Below are positions 17,212-26,238 of a DNA stretch of 64,000 bases, piece by piece. The translations under genes were made by a program, and so were the position numbers. The number at the start of each line of letters is the position of its first letter. Positions within the stretch are counted from its first letter, which is position 1. This stretch comes from Polyangium fumosum (GTDB lineage Bacteria; Myxococcota_A; Polyangia; Polyangiales; Polyangiaceae): positions 124,001 through 188,000 of the forward strand of contig NZ_SSMQ01000003.1 of assembly GCF_005144585.1 (NCBI RefSeq), written 5' to 3'. The notes beneath the pieces were generated by a model. It was not told where the DNA came from. It worked only from the letters and a program-made list of their open reading frames with translations, and ran no database searches.

Positions 17212-18108
17212 TCACACCAACGTGAAAGCCGGTCGATAACCGAAACCAGCTTCCTTGGCCAGCTCCACCACGCTCGCCCACAGCTCGCTCACGGCGCGGG
17301 TGGAAGCGCTCAAATCCGCCGGAGTCTCCCCCAGGCGGGCCAATATCCTCGACAACTGCTGCACGTACCCCGGCGGGACCAGCGGCGCGTGCGCATGAAA
17401 GCCCGCGGCAATCTCGGCCATCGCCGTCTTGTCGGTCATGAAATAGGTTTCATTGAGTGCAAATAGTACCTGGGTCAGAAAAGCACCCGTGCGGGTCAGC
17501 GCGCCGGACACCGCATACACGTCACCGCGCTCGGCATACGCAGCGGCATGCACGAGCGAAAACTCGGCCAGCCACAGATTCGAAAGAACGAGCTTCTCTT
17601 TCAGCAGCGGCGGGTAGACCTCCACCTGCCGTTTCAGAGATGCGATATGCCCTGCCGGATCGTGCAGCGGCAAGCAAACGCGCGTCTCGGCCAGGTAGGT
17701 CACGCTGTAGAAGCCAAAGGCGGGCTGCTGGTCGAAATGATGGTGCGTGACGCCCCGCGCCGCCTCGTCGAGCGTGCGCCGAACCTGATCGAGGTTGCGG
17801 TAAATGAAGTCCACCTTGCCGGCGGTCGTCCGGATCCAGGCGCCGCCATTGACCCACGGTCCCCAGCCGTAGAAATCGGTCACGTCGGGAGGGCCGGCGA
17901 TCGAAATCTCGGCCGCGACGCGGCGAATGTCCTCGATCCGGAACGGGCTGTCCTCGGCGTAATACATGGCCACGTCCAGATCCGAATCCGGACGGGCCAT
18001 GCCGCGCGCGTACGAACCGCCGAGCACCACGGCGACGACGCCTGGCACGGCCGAAAGGCGCGTGGTGATCGTATCGAGCAGGGCTTGTTTCTCCGCGGGG
18101 AGTGTCAT
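17212..18108 (-). CDS. Nucleotidyltransferase-domain protein (aminoglycoside-nucleotidyltransferase-like)
   Basis: The 298-residue protein has the polymerase-beta nucleotidyltransferase signature GGSYARGMARPDSDLDVAMYY (GSx(n)DxD metal ligands) near residue 40. KVDFIYRN supplies the third acidic strand. The C-terminal half is helical, as in standalone nucleotidyltransferases that modify small molecules or antibiotics. The substrate cannot be read from sequence. The gene looks slightly less GC-rich than its neighbours, and it stands alone downstream of the repeat array region, so transfer is possible. ATG 18108 is preferred over TTG 18132. Confidence 0.75.
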   Translation of the reverse strand: MTLPAEKQALLDTITTRLSAVPGVVAVVLGGSYARGMARPDSDLDVAMYYAEDSPFRIEDIRRVAAEISIAGPPDVTDFYGWGPWVNGGAWIRTTAGKVDFIYRNLDQVRRTLDEAARGVTHHHFDQQPAFGFYSVTYLAETRVCLPLHDPAGHIASLKRQVEVYPPLLKEKLVLSNLWLAEFSLVHAAAYAERGDVYAVSGALTRTGAFLTQVLFALNETYFMTDKTAMAEIAAGFHAHAPLVPPGYVQQLSRILARLGETPADLSASTRAVSELWASVVELAKEAGFGYRPAFTLV

Positions 18109-18225
18109 AGAGAGTGCCGATCTTGCTCGCAAGCAACGCGACGGTCCAGTGCGATCGACGGCAGCAGCTTCGCGGACGCGCGAGCCTTCGCGGGAGGAAA
18201 CCGGCCCTCGCAGGGGCCGACGCCG

Positions 18226-19476
18226 TTAGGCCGGCGCGTGAAACGGCCCCGTCACCTCATACGTCACGCCGCCGCTCCCATCGCCGCGCTGCGAGCTGAA
18301 GTAGAGCCGCGTCCCCGAAGGATCAAACGCCGGCCCCGTGATCTCGCTCTTGTCGTGCCCCATCACCTGCACGAGGGGCTTGAGCTCGCCGCTCGGCAAG
18401 ATCGCCACGATCTGCATGTCCCCCGTATCCTCGGCCACGAGCACGTCGCCGCTATGCGACACGGTGATGTTGTCGACGCCCGTCAGAATGGGCGTCTCCG
18501 CTTCCTTCGCGTCATAGATCACGGCGAGCGTCTCCGTCATCGTGTCGTAGGCGTACACGCGCCCTTCGCCCTTGGCCGAGAAGTACACGATCCCCTCGTG
18601 GTACCAGATGCCCTCTCCGCCATCGAAGAGCGTCGCGCCCGCGACCTGCTTTCGCGTCGGGGTCAGGCCTTCGTAGAGCGGATCCGGCACATCCAGCCAC
18701 TTGACGCTCCCGTCCATCCCGACCTCGGCCACCTGGAGCTTGCCGCTCGAAATGTCCGCGAAGCCGTGCCGATTGAGCTTGTCGGGTACGAATCGATAAA
18801 AACACCCGTCGTCCTCGTCCTCGGTCAGGTAGACGTGGTGCTTCACCCGATCGATCGCGGCCGCCTCGTGCTTGAAGATGCCGAGGGCCGGGCGGACGAC
18901 CGCCTCGTGTTCGCCGCGAGGATCACACTCGAAGACGCGCCCCCGCGAGGCCTCCTCGCACGAGAGCCACGTGCCCCAGGGCGTCGGCCCTCCGGCGCAG
19001 TTGATGTTCGTCATGCTCAGGATCGGATACGCGTCCACGAGCTTTCCCGCGGCGTCGAAGCGGAGCGCGCCCACGCCGCCGGCGATGGGGACCTCCGAGT
19101 TCGATACATACACATACCCGCCGTCCTCGAGGAGGAACGTCGCCCCGCCGTCCGGCGCGATGTGCCAAACGTAATCGGAGCTATCGAGGGGTTTCGTGTT
19201 CGTCTTCGCGACGATCCGCGCGGAGAACCCCGGCGGCAGCTTGACCCCATTCGCGTCCGGATCGCCGAGCGGCCCGATCTCGGCGATCCGTGACACGAGC
19301 TTGGGCCCGTCGATGGGTACACCAAACAGCGGCTCGCCGGGCGTCGCCGGCGGAGGGGGCGCGCCGCCCTCCGAGGAGCAGCTCGCGAGCAGGGAGGGGC
19401 TCATCATCGCGGCGAGACCTGCGAGGCCTCCCCGCAGGATCACGCGGCGAGAGAAGAGAGGGCGGGCTTTGTCCAT
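18226..19476 (-). CDS. PhoX-like (DUF839) Tat-exported lipoprotein
   Basis: The 416-residue protein starts with a twin-arginine signal FSRRVILRGGLAGLAAMMS followed by a lipobox ending in Cys (LLASC). The mature part is a beta-propeller-like domain with the PhoX/DUF839 landmarks NINCAGGPTPWGTWLSCEE, FKHEAAAIDR, YLTEDEDDGCFYRFVP and GPAFDPSGTRLYFSSQR. PhoX enzymes are calcium/iron phosphatases that release phosphate in the periplasm. DUF839 members also include proteins of unknown activity, so phosphatase activity is probable rather than certain. Confidence 0.83.
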   Translation of the reverse strand: MDKARPLFSRRVILRGGLAGLAAMMSPSLLASCSSEGGAPPPPATPGEPLFGVPIDGPKLVSRIAEIGPLGDPDANGVKLPPGFSARIVAKTNTKPLDSSDYVWHIAPDGGATFLLEDGGYVYVSNSEVPIAGGVGALRFDAAGKLVDAYPILSMTNINCAGGPTPWGTWLSCEEASRGRVFECDPRGEHEAVVRPALGIFKHEAAAIDRVKHHVYLTEDEDDGCFYRFVPDKLNRHGFADISSGKLQVAEVGMDGSVKWLDVPDPLYEGLTPTRKQVAGATLFDGGEGIWYHEGIVYFSAKGEGRVYAYDTMTETLAVIYDAKEAETPILTGVDNITVSHSGDVLVAEDTGDMQIVAILPSGELKPLVQVMGHDKSEITGPAFDPSGTRLYFSSQRGDGSGGVTYEVTGPFHAPA

Positions 19477-19507
19477 GGGCGGAGGATACCCGCCTTTGGA
19501 CGTGACG

Positions 19508-20047
19508 TCATTGCGACTTCATGACCTTGACCGGCCGGCCGTCTCCATCGACCTTGCTCTCCCCGGCCTGCGCGCCCTTGGGCTGGCTGCCCGTGTTGAT
19601 CGTGAACGACTGCACCTTGGCCTGCTCGCGGCCGCCGAAGGTGCCGCTGACGCGTACCGCAAGATTGCTCTCGGTCGTCGGGGCGTCGTAGGTCACGGGC
19701 ACTTTCAGGGATTGCCCGCTCCGCACGGAGGGGGCCGACACCGGGGAAGCTCCTCCGGTGAGCTTCAGCCCGTCGACCCCCCATACCTCGATCGTGATGC
19801 CCGCGCCGTCCGCGCCGAAGACGACATCCAGATCGGCCGCGCCCGGCCGAAGCGTCGCGCTCACGTTCACGGGGGCGGAGGGCTTTGCGGTGGGCTCGGA
19901 CGGGCCTGCCTTCTCGGCCGCGGCCGTGCTTGGTTCCGCGGCTCGGGGCTCACCCGAGGCCGCCTCCGCCGGAGGCCGCGCGCCGTCGGTGCCGCACGCC
20001 GCTGCCGCGAAAAGAACGACCATCCCCACGATGCTGATGTATTTCAT
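19508..20047 (-). CDS. Small hypothetical lipoprotein
   Basis: The 179-residue protein begins MKYISIVGMVVLFAAAACGT with a lipobox Cys18, followed by an Ala/Pro/Glu-rich linker. From about residue 60 it looks like an all-beta domain (VNVSATLRPGAADLDVVFGADGAGITIEVWGVDGLKL...LAVRVSGTFGGREQAKVQSFTINTG), perhaps Ig-like. It lies 21 bases downstream of the HEWGH lipoprotein stop on the same strand and may form an operon with it. Function is not recognised. Confidence 0.65.
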   Translation of the reverse strand: MKYISIVGMVVLFAAAACGTDGARPPAEAASGEPRAAEPSTAAAEKAGPSEPTAKPSAPVNVSATLRPGAADLDVVFGADGAGITIEVWGVDGLKLTGGASPVSAPSVRSGQSLKVPVTYDAPTTESNLAVRVSGTFGGREQAKVQSFTINTGSQPKGAQAGESKVDGDGRPVKVMKSQ

Positions 20048-20068
20048 GTTCGATTCCTTCTTCAGTCT

Positions 20069-21727
20069 TCAGTGCGAGATGGTGATTTCGGCCCCGTACG
20101 ACACGGGCAGGGTGTTGAACCCACGCACGGAGAGCACGTAGATCGTCCCTGCCTCCGAATCAAACGTGACGCTCTCTTCCCCGCTCACGTTTCCGTCGGT
20201 CGTGACGAGGACGCCGGCCTTGAACACCGCAAGGTCGACGTCGCTCGGGCTGGTCGAGGTGACGGTGATGGCCATCCCGTCGCCTTCGATCCGGACGTAG
20301 ACGTTCTGGGAGAGTCGATTGGATTCGGCATCGCCGGTCAGGTCGACGGTGTAGCTATTGCCGACGACGCCCTCCTTGTAGACCGGCAGGCTCCCGGGGA
20401 AGCCGCCGGAATGCGTCTCGTTCGTCCCCCACTCGTCCTCGATGGGGTCGACGCCGAAATCGGCGCTGGCGTTGTAGAACGACGTGACCGCGTCGATGTC
20501 CGCCGCTGCTTGCGGGTTGTTCTCCTTGAGCGAGGCCACGTACGAGAAGATCGTCGTGAACGAGGGCTTGTCTTTTTGGGTCCGGAGCGCCGCGTAGATG
20601 CCGCTGATGCCCACGCTGACCTGGTCGAAGGGCTCGTTCGGCCCGTCATAGAGGTCATACACGACCCCCTCGACCGTCGTCTCCGAGAACCAGCCCGGGT
20701 TCTTCTCGACGTTGTTGTTGTTCACTTCGACGTCATTCGAGAACCCGCTCGCCTGCTGGGGCCCGGAGCTGTCGGTGTACGTGGTGTCCGGGTCGAGGAC
20801 GATCGCGCTCAAGGCGGTGCAGAACCCTTCGCTGAAGGCGACCCGCGGGTCCTCGATATCGCTGCTGCTGTGGGTGCCTCCGATGGTGTCCGCACGGCCG
20901 AGCGTCTTGTTGAACCAGTGGCCCCACTCGTGGACGGTGATGTGCGAATCGAACTCGTCGGTGTCCACGTCCTCCTTGCCGAGGATATAGAGCTCCTCGC
21001 CGTCGAAATGCGAGGTGCCGATCTGGCCCAGGACTTTGTCCCCTTCCTCGGGGCGATTGTTGACGCTCCAGTTGAATTTGAGCGGAGGGAACACGGGAGG
21101 AGGCGAAACCTCGTCGAGGAAGCGCCTCGCCGAGATGTAGGCCGTATCGAGCACGGCGAACGGGGCCGCGGCGCGGGTCTTCGTGTACGCGGTCCCGTCC
21201 CAGCCCGTGGCGGCGAGGACGTCGAGCTTCGCGTCCGCGGCGCTATCGGCCGTGTCGCTCTCCATCACGTAGACCGCGTCTCCTGACGTATTGTCCTCGA
21301 CGGTCAAGGAGGGGACCTCCGTTTCGGCGTAGACCCAAAGCTTCACTTTGGTGGCCCCCATGTAGTCGAAGCTGTAGGCGCCCTCGTCGTCGGAGGACGT
21401 CTTCGCGATCTCGGCGTCGGTGTCGGCGTCGATGAGGCGGACCGAGGCCCCGCGGATCGGGCGCTTCTCGATGTTGCCATAATCGAGCTTTTCGAGGTCG
21501 ACGTCGAAAGGCACGTACTCATACGACAGCGTACCCGAGAGGCGGAACCCGACGTCCTCACCGCCGGCTCCGCCGCTCCCCGAGGAAGAGCTGCTGCTGC
21601 TGCTGGTGCTGCTGTTGGTACTGCTGCTGCCATTTTCGTCGTCGCACCCGGCGACGAGCCCGAGGGCGAGCGTCGAGAGGAGGAAGGGAAGGGTCCTGCG
21701 GAGAACGAGAGATCGAGCGGAGATCAT
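20069..21727 (-). CDS. Lipoprotein with HEWGH zinc-metallopeptidase motif
   Basis: The 552-residue protein has a signal peptide and lipobox (LVAGC, Cys28), then a Ser/Thr/Gly linker. A beta domain at about 50-130 resembles a carboxypeptidase-regulatory fold (IRGASVRLIDADTDAEI...DEGAYSFDY). The putative peptidase centre is H266-EWGH followed by AFSEGFCTALSA about 35 residues later, consistent with a gluzincin-type third Glu ligand. The last 100 residues form a beta domain like the pre-peptidase C-terminal type (DLTGDAESNRLSQNVYVRIEG...). GAAGGA sits 8 bases before ATG 21727. Peptidase activity is inference. The upstream region shares blocks with the AraC gene at 24921-26021. Confidence 0.7.
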   Translation of the reverse strand: MISARSLVLRRTLPFLLSTLALGLVAGCDDENGSSSTNSSTSSSSSSSSGSGGAGGEDVGFRLSGTLSYEYVPFDVDLEKLDYGNIEKRPIRGASVRLIDADTDAEIAKTSSDDEGAYSFDYMGATKVKLWVYAETEVPSLTVEDNTSGDAVYVMESDTADSAADAKLDVLAATGWDGTAYTKTRAAAPFAVLDTAYISARRFLDEVSPPPVFPPLKFNWSVNNRPEEGDKVLGQIGTSHFDGEELYILGKEDVDTDEFDSHITVHEWGHWFNKTLGRADTIGGTHSSSDIEDPRVAFSEGFCTALSAIVLDPDTTYTDSSGPQQASGFSNDVEVNNNNVEKNPGWFSETTVEGVVYDLYDGPNEPFDQVSVGISGIYAALRTQKDKPSFTTIFSYVASLKENNPQAAADIDAVTSFYNASADFGVDPIEDEWGTNETHSGGFPGSLPVYKEGVVGNSYTVDLTGDAESNRLSQNVYVRIEGDGMAITVTSTSPSDVDLAVFKAGVLVTTDGNVSGEESVTFDSEAGTIYVLSVRGFNTLPVSYGAEITISH

Positions 21728-21927
21728 GAAGCATCCTTCTACCGGACTGTCTGGACGCGCCGGCATGACGTCAGCGATGGGTAAGCGAAGGGCCAATGGG
21801 TTTCCTGCGGGTGCCGTGGAGCCAACGGCGAGGCTGTGCCTCGTTCAGCACGAGGTCAGCCAGCCCCAGCGGCCCGTTGAGCGGCGGGGGCGCAAGACGC
21901 GGCAAGCAGGAGCAACACGGCGGCGGC

Positions 21928-22078
21928 GGAGGCGCGGCGGAGCCACGACCTCCGTCCCGGCGATGAAGAGCGTGCGGCATCGGCCGCAATCTACACCCAT
22001 ACGTCATTTCCGCGATAGCCCTTCCGGCGCCAGGGCGAGATCGTTGCGTTTGTTGACCAGCCTTGCGCTTTTTGATCA
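21928..22078 (-). promoter_or_regulatory. Conserved upstream blocks B and C (copy 1)
   Basis: Block B holds two half-sites on the plus strand, TTGCGTTTGTTGACCA (22044-22059) and TTGCGCTTTTTGATCA (22063-22078), 19 bases apart. Block C is a 30-bp sequence, 21928-21957. Both occur again in the same order and nearly the same spacing at 26079-26238. Spaced direct half-sites like these fit an AraC-type activator dimer. The next gene downstream on the minus strand is the HEWGH lipoprotein. The remainder of the 560-base gap (21728-22289) holds no convincing gene. Confidence 0.5.
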
Positions 22079-22156
22079 GCGCGGGCTCTTGGTGGAGTCA
22101 TTGCAGAGATCGATGACGAAGCGTCCATCCGCCGTCAGCCCCCATCGCTTCAGGTG

Positions 22157-22230
22157 AGGATGCAACCACGAAGAATGCATCCGCCTGCTTATCTTGCCGT
22201 TCGTGGACAGTTCGCTGCCGTTTCTGGACA
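22157..22230 (-). promoter_or_regulatory. Conserved upstream block A (copy 2), tandem half-sites
   Basis: On the plus strand TGCCGTTCGTGGACA (22195-22209) and TGCCGTTTCTGGACA (22216-22230) are direct repeats 21 bases apart. They are followed toward the minus-strand genes by GAAGAATGCATCCGCCTGCT and a GGATGCAA box. The same arrangement lies upstream of the sulfatase (24774-24847). This copy sits just after the sulfatase stop, pointing toward the HEWGH lipoprotein gene. An AraC-type operator is the likeliest reading. Confidence 0.5.
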
Positions 22231-22289
22231 GGCGAATGGTCACGGGGCCCCGCGCCCGCGCCCGCGGGCGCTTCGGCCGGGTCAAGGTG

Positions 22290-24704
22290 TCATTGGACCG
22301 CCATCAGCGCGTGCACGCGGTGTTCGGGGCTCACGAGGGCGGGTGGGCCCGTGACCTCGATCTCCGCCCAGTACACGGTGCCGTTGAAGCGGTTGTCCCC
22401 TTGGAACTCGGGGCACAAGGGGCCGCCCGTCTTCTTGCCGACCATCAGGAAGGCGTCCACGTTGAAGAGAACCGGATTGGTCAGTTCGATCTTGCCCGTG
22501 CCGATCGGGGTGAAGCTGCCATCTGGATCTTGCACGGAGAGCGTCACATCGCCGCCCTCGCCGGCCTCCTTGCCGGTGTACTCGAACGCCATGCGGAGCA
22601 CGTGCGTGCCCTTCGCGAGCGGGAAGGCTGAGTCTGCGCGAACGTATTGGATCTCGATCCCCATGTAGTTGTAGACGAACGTGAGGACTCCGTCCTTGAA
22701 ATAGAGGCCATAGCCGCCGAAATCGTTGCCCCGGGCGAGGATCACGCCGTTCATTTTGGACGTGCCGGTCGTTAGATCGTATGGCAACTCGACCTTTGCG
22801 GTGATCATGAAGGAGCGGTTGAAGGTGTTGATCACGCACGGGTCGGCGACGAAACTGCCGTCGACGTACCTCTGGCGGTGGGAGTTCGCCTCCTGGTCGG
22901 CCGGCCCCGAGGGCATGCGCTCTATCTTTCGGTCGTCGAGGGGAAAGACGTTGTAGCGGGCCGCATTGATCTGGAAAAGGTTCTTCAGCTCCTCCAGCTT
23001 CTCGGGCATTTCTGCGGCGAGATTTCGTGCCTGGGTCCAGTCCTCCGCCAGATCGATCGTGTCCTTGCGATCGTTGTACGTGAAGTAGAGCTCCCAGACA
23101 TCCTTTGCGTAATCCGGCAAGTTGTAGAAGTCCCAGGGCTTCGCGTGGAGGGTGACGGCGGTCCAGCCTTCATGGTAGATGCCACGGTTGCCAAACACCT
23201 CGAAGTACTGGGTCTTGTGGCGCTCGGACGCGTCTGCGTCATTGAACGTGTACAAGAAGCTCGTCCCCTCGATGGGCTTCTGCAGCACGCCATCGACGCT
23301 GAGCGGCTCCGGCAGGCCGATCGCTTCGAGGATCGTCGGAAGCACATCGGTCACGTACGTGAACTGGCTCCGCAGCCCGCCCTTCTCGTGGATGCCCGCT
23401 GGCCAATGGACGATCATGCCGTTGCGCGTGCCGCCGAAGTGGCTGGCGACTTGCTTGGTCCACTGATACGGCGTGCACATGGCCTGGGCCCAGCCGACGG
23501 CATAGTGATTGTACGCTTCCTTGGTGCCGAACTTGTCGATGTTGTCATTGATGAGCTTGATCTGCTCCTGCTCCGGTAGCTCGACGCCGTTGAAGCCCAT
23601 CATCTCGTTGAAGGTGCCGAGGAACGTGCCTTCGGCGGAAGCGCCGTTGTCGCCGAGGATGTAGAGGATGAGCGTGTTCTCGAAGATGCCGAGCTCCTTG
23701 AGCGTATCGATCACCCTGCCGATCTGGTGGTCGGTATGTTTGAGGAAGCCAGCGTAGATTTCCATCTCGCGCTTCAGGGCTTCTTTGATGTCGGCGGGCA
23801 TCTCGTCCCAGGCTGGGACCCCGGCGTTGGGCGGCGTCAGCTCCGCGTTCTTCGGAATGACGCCAATTCTTTTTTGTTCCTTGAAAATGGCGAGGCGCAC
23901 AGCGTCCCAGCCTTCGTCGAATTTCCCTTTGAACTGATCACTCCACTCTGCCGGGACCTGGTGGGGCGCATGGGTCGCGCCGGGCGCGAAATACATGAAG
24001 AAGGGCTTGTCCGGCGCGAGGGACTTCTGCGTCTCGATCCACTTGATGGCCTGATCGGCCAGATCGGTGGTCAGGTGGTAGTTCCCGCGCTCGGGCATTT
24101 CGATGTAGGTCGTCCCATCGTAGAGCGTGGGGTAGTACTGGTTGGTCTCACCGGCGACGAAACCATAGAACTTCTCGAATCCCATGTAGGTGGGCCAGTG
24201 GTCGAAGGGCCCCGTGGTGCCGGTCTCCCAGGTGGGCACCTCGTGGCACTTGCCGAACTGAGCCGTCGAGTAGCCGTTGTATCGGAGTATCTTGGCGATC
24301 GAGGCGGCGCTGTTGGGGATGATCGAGGTGGAGCCGGGCGCCGAGGTCGCCATCTCGGTGATGCATCCCATGCCGACGGAGTGGGGGTTGCGGCCCGTCA
24401 GCAAGGCGGCGCGCGTCGGGCTGCACAGGGCTGCCGTATGGAAACGGTTGAACTTGAGGCCGCTCGCGGCGAGCTCGTCGGCTCTCGGGGTATCGATGAG
24501 CCCCCCGAACGTGCTCGAGGCGCCGAAGCCCACATCGTCGATCAGGAAGATGAGTACGTTGGGGGCGCCCTCGGGCGGGCGGATCGGCAGGATGGGAGGG
24601 AAGACGGCAGCCGGGTCCGCGGCATTGTACACCACCGGGCCGGCATAGGCCCTGTCCGGGATCGGCAGAATCTCGCGCTTGGGAAGGTCTCGATCTAACG
24701 GCAT
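22290..24704 (-). CDS. Arylsulfatase (large AtsA-type) with C-terminal extension
   Basis: The 804-residue alkaline-phosphatase-fold hydrolase cleaves sulfate esters. The metal site starts at IFLIDDVGFGASSTFGG (Asp56-Asp57). The sulfatase signature is C94-S-P-T-R, where C94 must be converted to formylglycine by an FGE or anSME enzyme that is not in this window. PFFMYFAPGATHAPHQVP and GDNGASAEGT are further family blocks. The last 200 residues form a beta-rich domain of the type found in large sulfatases. No signal peptide is visible at MPLDRDLPKREILPIPDR, so it may be cytoplasmic. AGGAGT precedes ATG 24704. The AraC gene upstream and block A suggest inducible control. Confidence 0.92.
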   Translation of the reverse strand: MPLDRDLPKREILPIPDRAYAGPVVYNAADPAAVFPPILPIRPPEGAPNVLIFLIDDVGFGASSTFGGLIDTPRADELAASGLKFNRFHTAALCSPTRAALLTGRNPHSVGMGCITEMATSAPGSTSIIPNSAASIAKILRYNGYSTAQFGKCHEVPTWETGTTGPFDHWPTYMGFEKFYGFVAGETNQYYPTLYDGTTYIEMPERGNYHLTTDLADQAIKWIETQKSLAPDKPFFMYFAPGATHAPHQVPAEWSDQFKGKFDEGWDAVRLAIFKEQKRIGVIPKNAELTPPNAGVPAWDEMPADIKEALKREMEIYAGFLKHTDHQIGRVIDTLKELGIFENTLILYILGDNGASAEGTFLGTFNEMMGFNGVELPEQEQIKLINDNIDKFGTKEAYNHYAVGWAQAMCTPYQWTKQVASHFGGTRNGMIVHWPAGIHEKGGLRSQFTYVTDVLPTILEAIGLPEPLSVDGVLQKPIEGTSFLYTFNDADASERHKTQYFEVFGNRGIYHEGWTAVTLHAKPWDFYNLPDYAKDVWELYFTYNDRKDTIDLAEDWTQARNLAAEMPEKLEELKNLFQINAARYNVFPLDDRKIERMPSGPADQEANSHRQRYVDGSFVADPCVINTFNRSFMITAKVELPYDLTTGTSKMNGVILARGNDFGGYGLYFKDGVLTFVYNYMGIEIQYVRADSAFPLAKGTHVLRMAFEYTGKEAGEGGDVTLSVQDPDGSFTPIGTGKIELTNPVLFNVDAFLMVGKKTGGPLCPEFQGDNRFNGTVYWAEIEVTGPPALVSPEHRVHALMAVQ

Positions 24705-24773
24705 GGGTGACTCCTATCGTGGGGGCAGCCAAGGAGGGGAATGGCGAGCCGCATCAAGAATCATCGGTCCAGA

Positions 24774-24921
24774 CGAGGATGCAACAGCGAAGAATGCGCC
24801 CGCGCACAATCTTGCCGTTCGAGGACAGTCGCTGCCGTTTCTGGACAGACGCATCCGCAGCGATGGCCCGCCGCTCGCTGCTGCCTGAATGCCTCTACCG
24901 CGAAGAATGCATCCGCCTGCT
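24774..24921 (-). promoter_or_regulatory. Sulfatase upstream region: block A (copy 1) plus a third partial copy
   Basis: TGCCGTTCGAGGACA (24813-24827) and TGCCGTTTCTGGACA (24833-24847) are direct half-sites with a 20-base period. A GCATTCTTCG stretch follows on the minus strand and could hold the -10 region. A third fragment GAAGAATGCATCCGCCTGCT (24902-24921) matches the block next to copy 2 and overlaps the end of the AraC gene. The layout, tandem half-sites just upstream of the promoter, is what AraC activators normally use. The regulator is presumed to be one of the two adjacent AraC proteins. Confidence 0.55.
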
Positions 24922-26021
24922 CATCGTGCCATGAAAGCCCGGCGTCGCGGCTGGAGGCGCGGCAGGCCCGCGGCCGCGCGCCCCGCGGACAGCGTCTCGG
25001 AGGGGCTCTCGCCGAACCGGACCTTGTACTCAATGCTGAACCGCCCCGGGTGACCGAGCCCGAGCGCGGCCACGACGCCCGCGACCGATGTATCGGCCGA
25101 GGGCTCGGCCAGGTGGCCGCGCGCGAGCTCGAACCGGCGCCGACGCAGGAAATCCATCGGCGGCATTCCCCGGCACGCCACGAAGGCCGCCCGCAGGGAC
25201 CGCTCCGGCGCGCCCGCCGCGGCGACGACGTCGGCCAGGGTGATGGGCTCCGCGGCGTGCGCGGCCATGTATTCTTCCGCCTTGCGGACGCACGCCGGTG
25301 CCACGCGCGGCAGCGGCGCGTCGAGGAGCGCCGATTGGTTGTGCCGGGTGTGCACCAGGAGGCTCGTGAAGAGCGCGCCACGCAGCGTCGTGAGCAGCAT
25401 CGGCGAGGCCCATGGCTGCTCGATCTCGCGGCGAAAGAGCTCTGCGACCTCGTGGACCGTGCGGCCCGGTCCGTCCTCGAGGTCGAGCGACACCTCGAAG
25501 CAGATCGGGCCGCGCAGCGCATTGCCCGTGAGCGTGGTGAAATGGGCGTCGAGCGCTCCGCGATCGATCACGAGGGTCCGCCCGTGAAACTCCGCGTCGA
25601 CATCGAGGACGCAGGATCGCCCTGGTGAGAACAGCGCGCCCCGCCGGCCCGGCACGACGCGGAAGGGCTCGCCCGCGTGGTCACCGGCGCTCACGCCGCC
25701 GGCCGAGAGAGATAGGACGTAGTGCTCCCCGAGGTCCGGCAGGGAGGCCTGCCCTCCGCCGGTCCAGTCGCCCTTTACGACACGGGTCGCGCCGAAGGAG
25801 ACGACCTCCAGCGCACAAGCGAAGGGTGCGTCGCGCATGGGCTCGAGGGTCGCCCCCGCGTATACGCGGCTGAAGACCTCCCGGGCCTCGCCGACGTCGC
25901 GGGTGCGCACGAGCTCGGCCCGCGCAATCCCCGCCCCCGACGCCTGCACGGCGCGCGAGGGCCCTTCCCCCCGATGGCGTGTCTGGACAAGCCGAAGCGC
26001 ACCACCCGGCCACCCCGCCAT
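24921..26021 (-). CDS. AraC-family transcriptional regulator 1
   Basis: The 366-residue protein has an N-terminal AraC_binding_2-like sensing domain (YVLSLSAGGVSAGDHAGEPFRVVPGRRGALFSPG...). The C-terminal double HTH runs KAEEYMAAHAAEPITLADVVAAAGAPERSLRAAFVACRGMPPMDFLRRRRFELAR... to GLGHPGRFSIEYKVRFGESPSETL. AGGAGAG lies at a good distance before ATG 26021. It is a close paralogue of the next regulator, sharing most motifs in register. Its stop lies in a repeated DNA block upstream of the sulfatase, which it probably controls. The ligand is unknown; sulfate esters or their sugars are a guess from context. Confidence 0.87.
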   Translation of the reverse strand: MAGWPGGALRLVQTRHRGEGPSRAVQASGAGIARAELVRTRDVGEAREVFSRVYAGATLEPMRDAPFACALEVVSFGATRVVKGDWTGGGQASLPDLGEHYVLSLSAGGVSAGDHAGEPFRVVPGRRGALFSPGRSCVLDVDAEFHGRTLVIDRGALDAHFTTLTGNALRGPICFEVSLDLEDGPGRTVHEVAELFRREIEQPWASPMLLTTLRGALFTSLLVHTRHNQSALLDAPLPRVAPACVRKAEEYMAAHAAEPITLADVVAAAGAPERSLRAAFVACRGMPPMDFLRRRRFELARGHLAEPSADTSVAGVVAALGLGHPGRFSIEYKVRFGESPSETLSAGRAAAGLPRLQPRRRAFMAR

Positions 26022-26078
26022 GGCACTCTCCTAGCGCATCTCCGCGCCTTTGGGTTGATCCACGGATCCGGGGGAGGC

Positions 26079-26238
26079 GGAGGCGCGGCGGAGCCACGAC
26101 CTCCGTCCGGGAAACGAAGAGGCGTATGTCATGGAGACGCACCGATACCCAAACGCGATCGCTCCCGCGACGCCCGTCTCGGAGGCAGGGCGAGATCGTT
26201 GCGTTTGTCGATCAGCCTTGCGTTTTTGGATCAGCGCG
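26079..26238 (-). promoter_or_regulatory. Conserved upstream blocks B and C (copy 2)
   Basis: Half-sites TTGCGTTTGTCGATCA (26199-26214) and TTGCGTTTTTGGATCA (26218-26233) are 19 bases apart on the plus strand. The 30-bp block C is at 26079-26108. Blocks and spacing match copy 1 upstream of the HEWGH lipoprotein, so AraC regulator 1 and that lipoprotein are probably controlled alike. Block B overlaps the stop codon of AraC regulator 2. An ancestral duplication of the promoter segment is the simplest origin. Confidence 0.5.

Noticed and set aside
16804-17225. Open frames translating the 43-bp array into repeats such as VAAWRPPRV
   Set aside because: Units of 43 bases shift frame each time, and several frames are open at once because of composition. 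No start site or domain.
22076-22285. A 69-codon frame after the sulfatase stop
   Set aside because: It runs through the repeated operator blocks and has no conserved features; the sequence is better explained as regulatory DNA.
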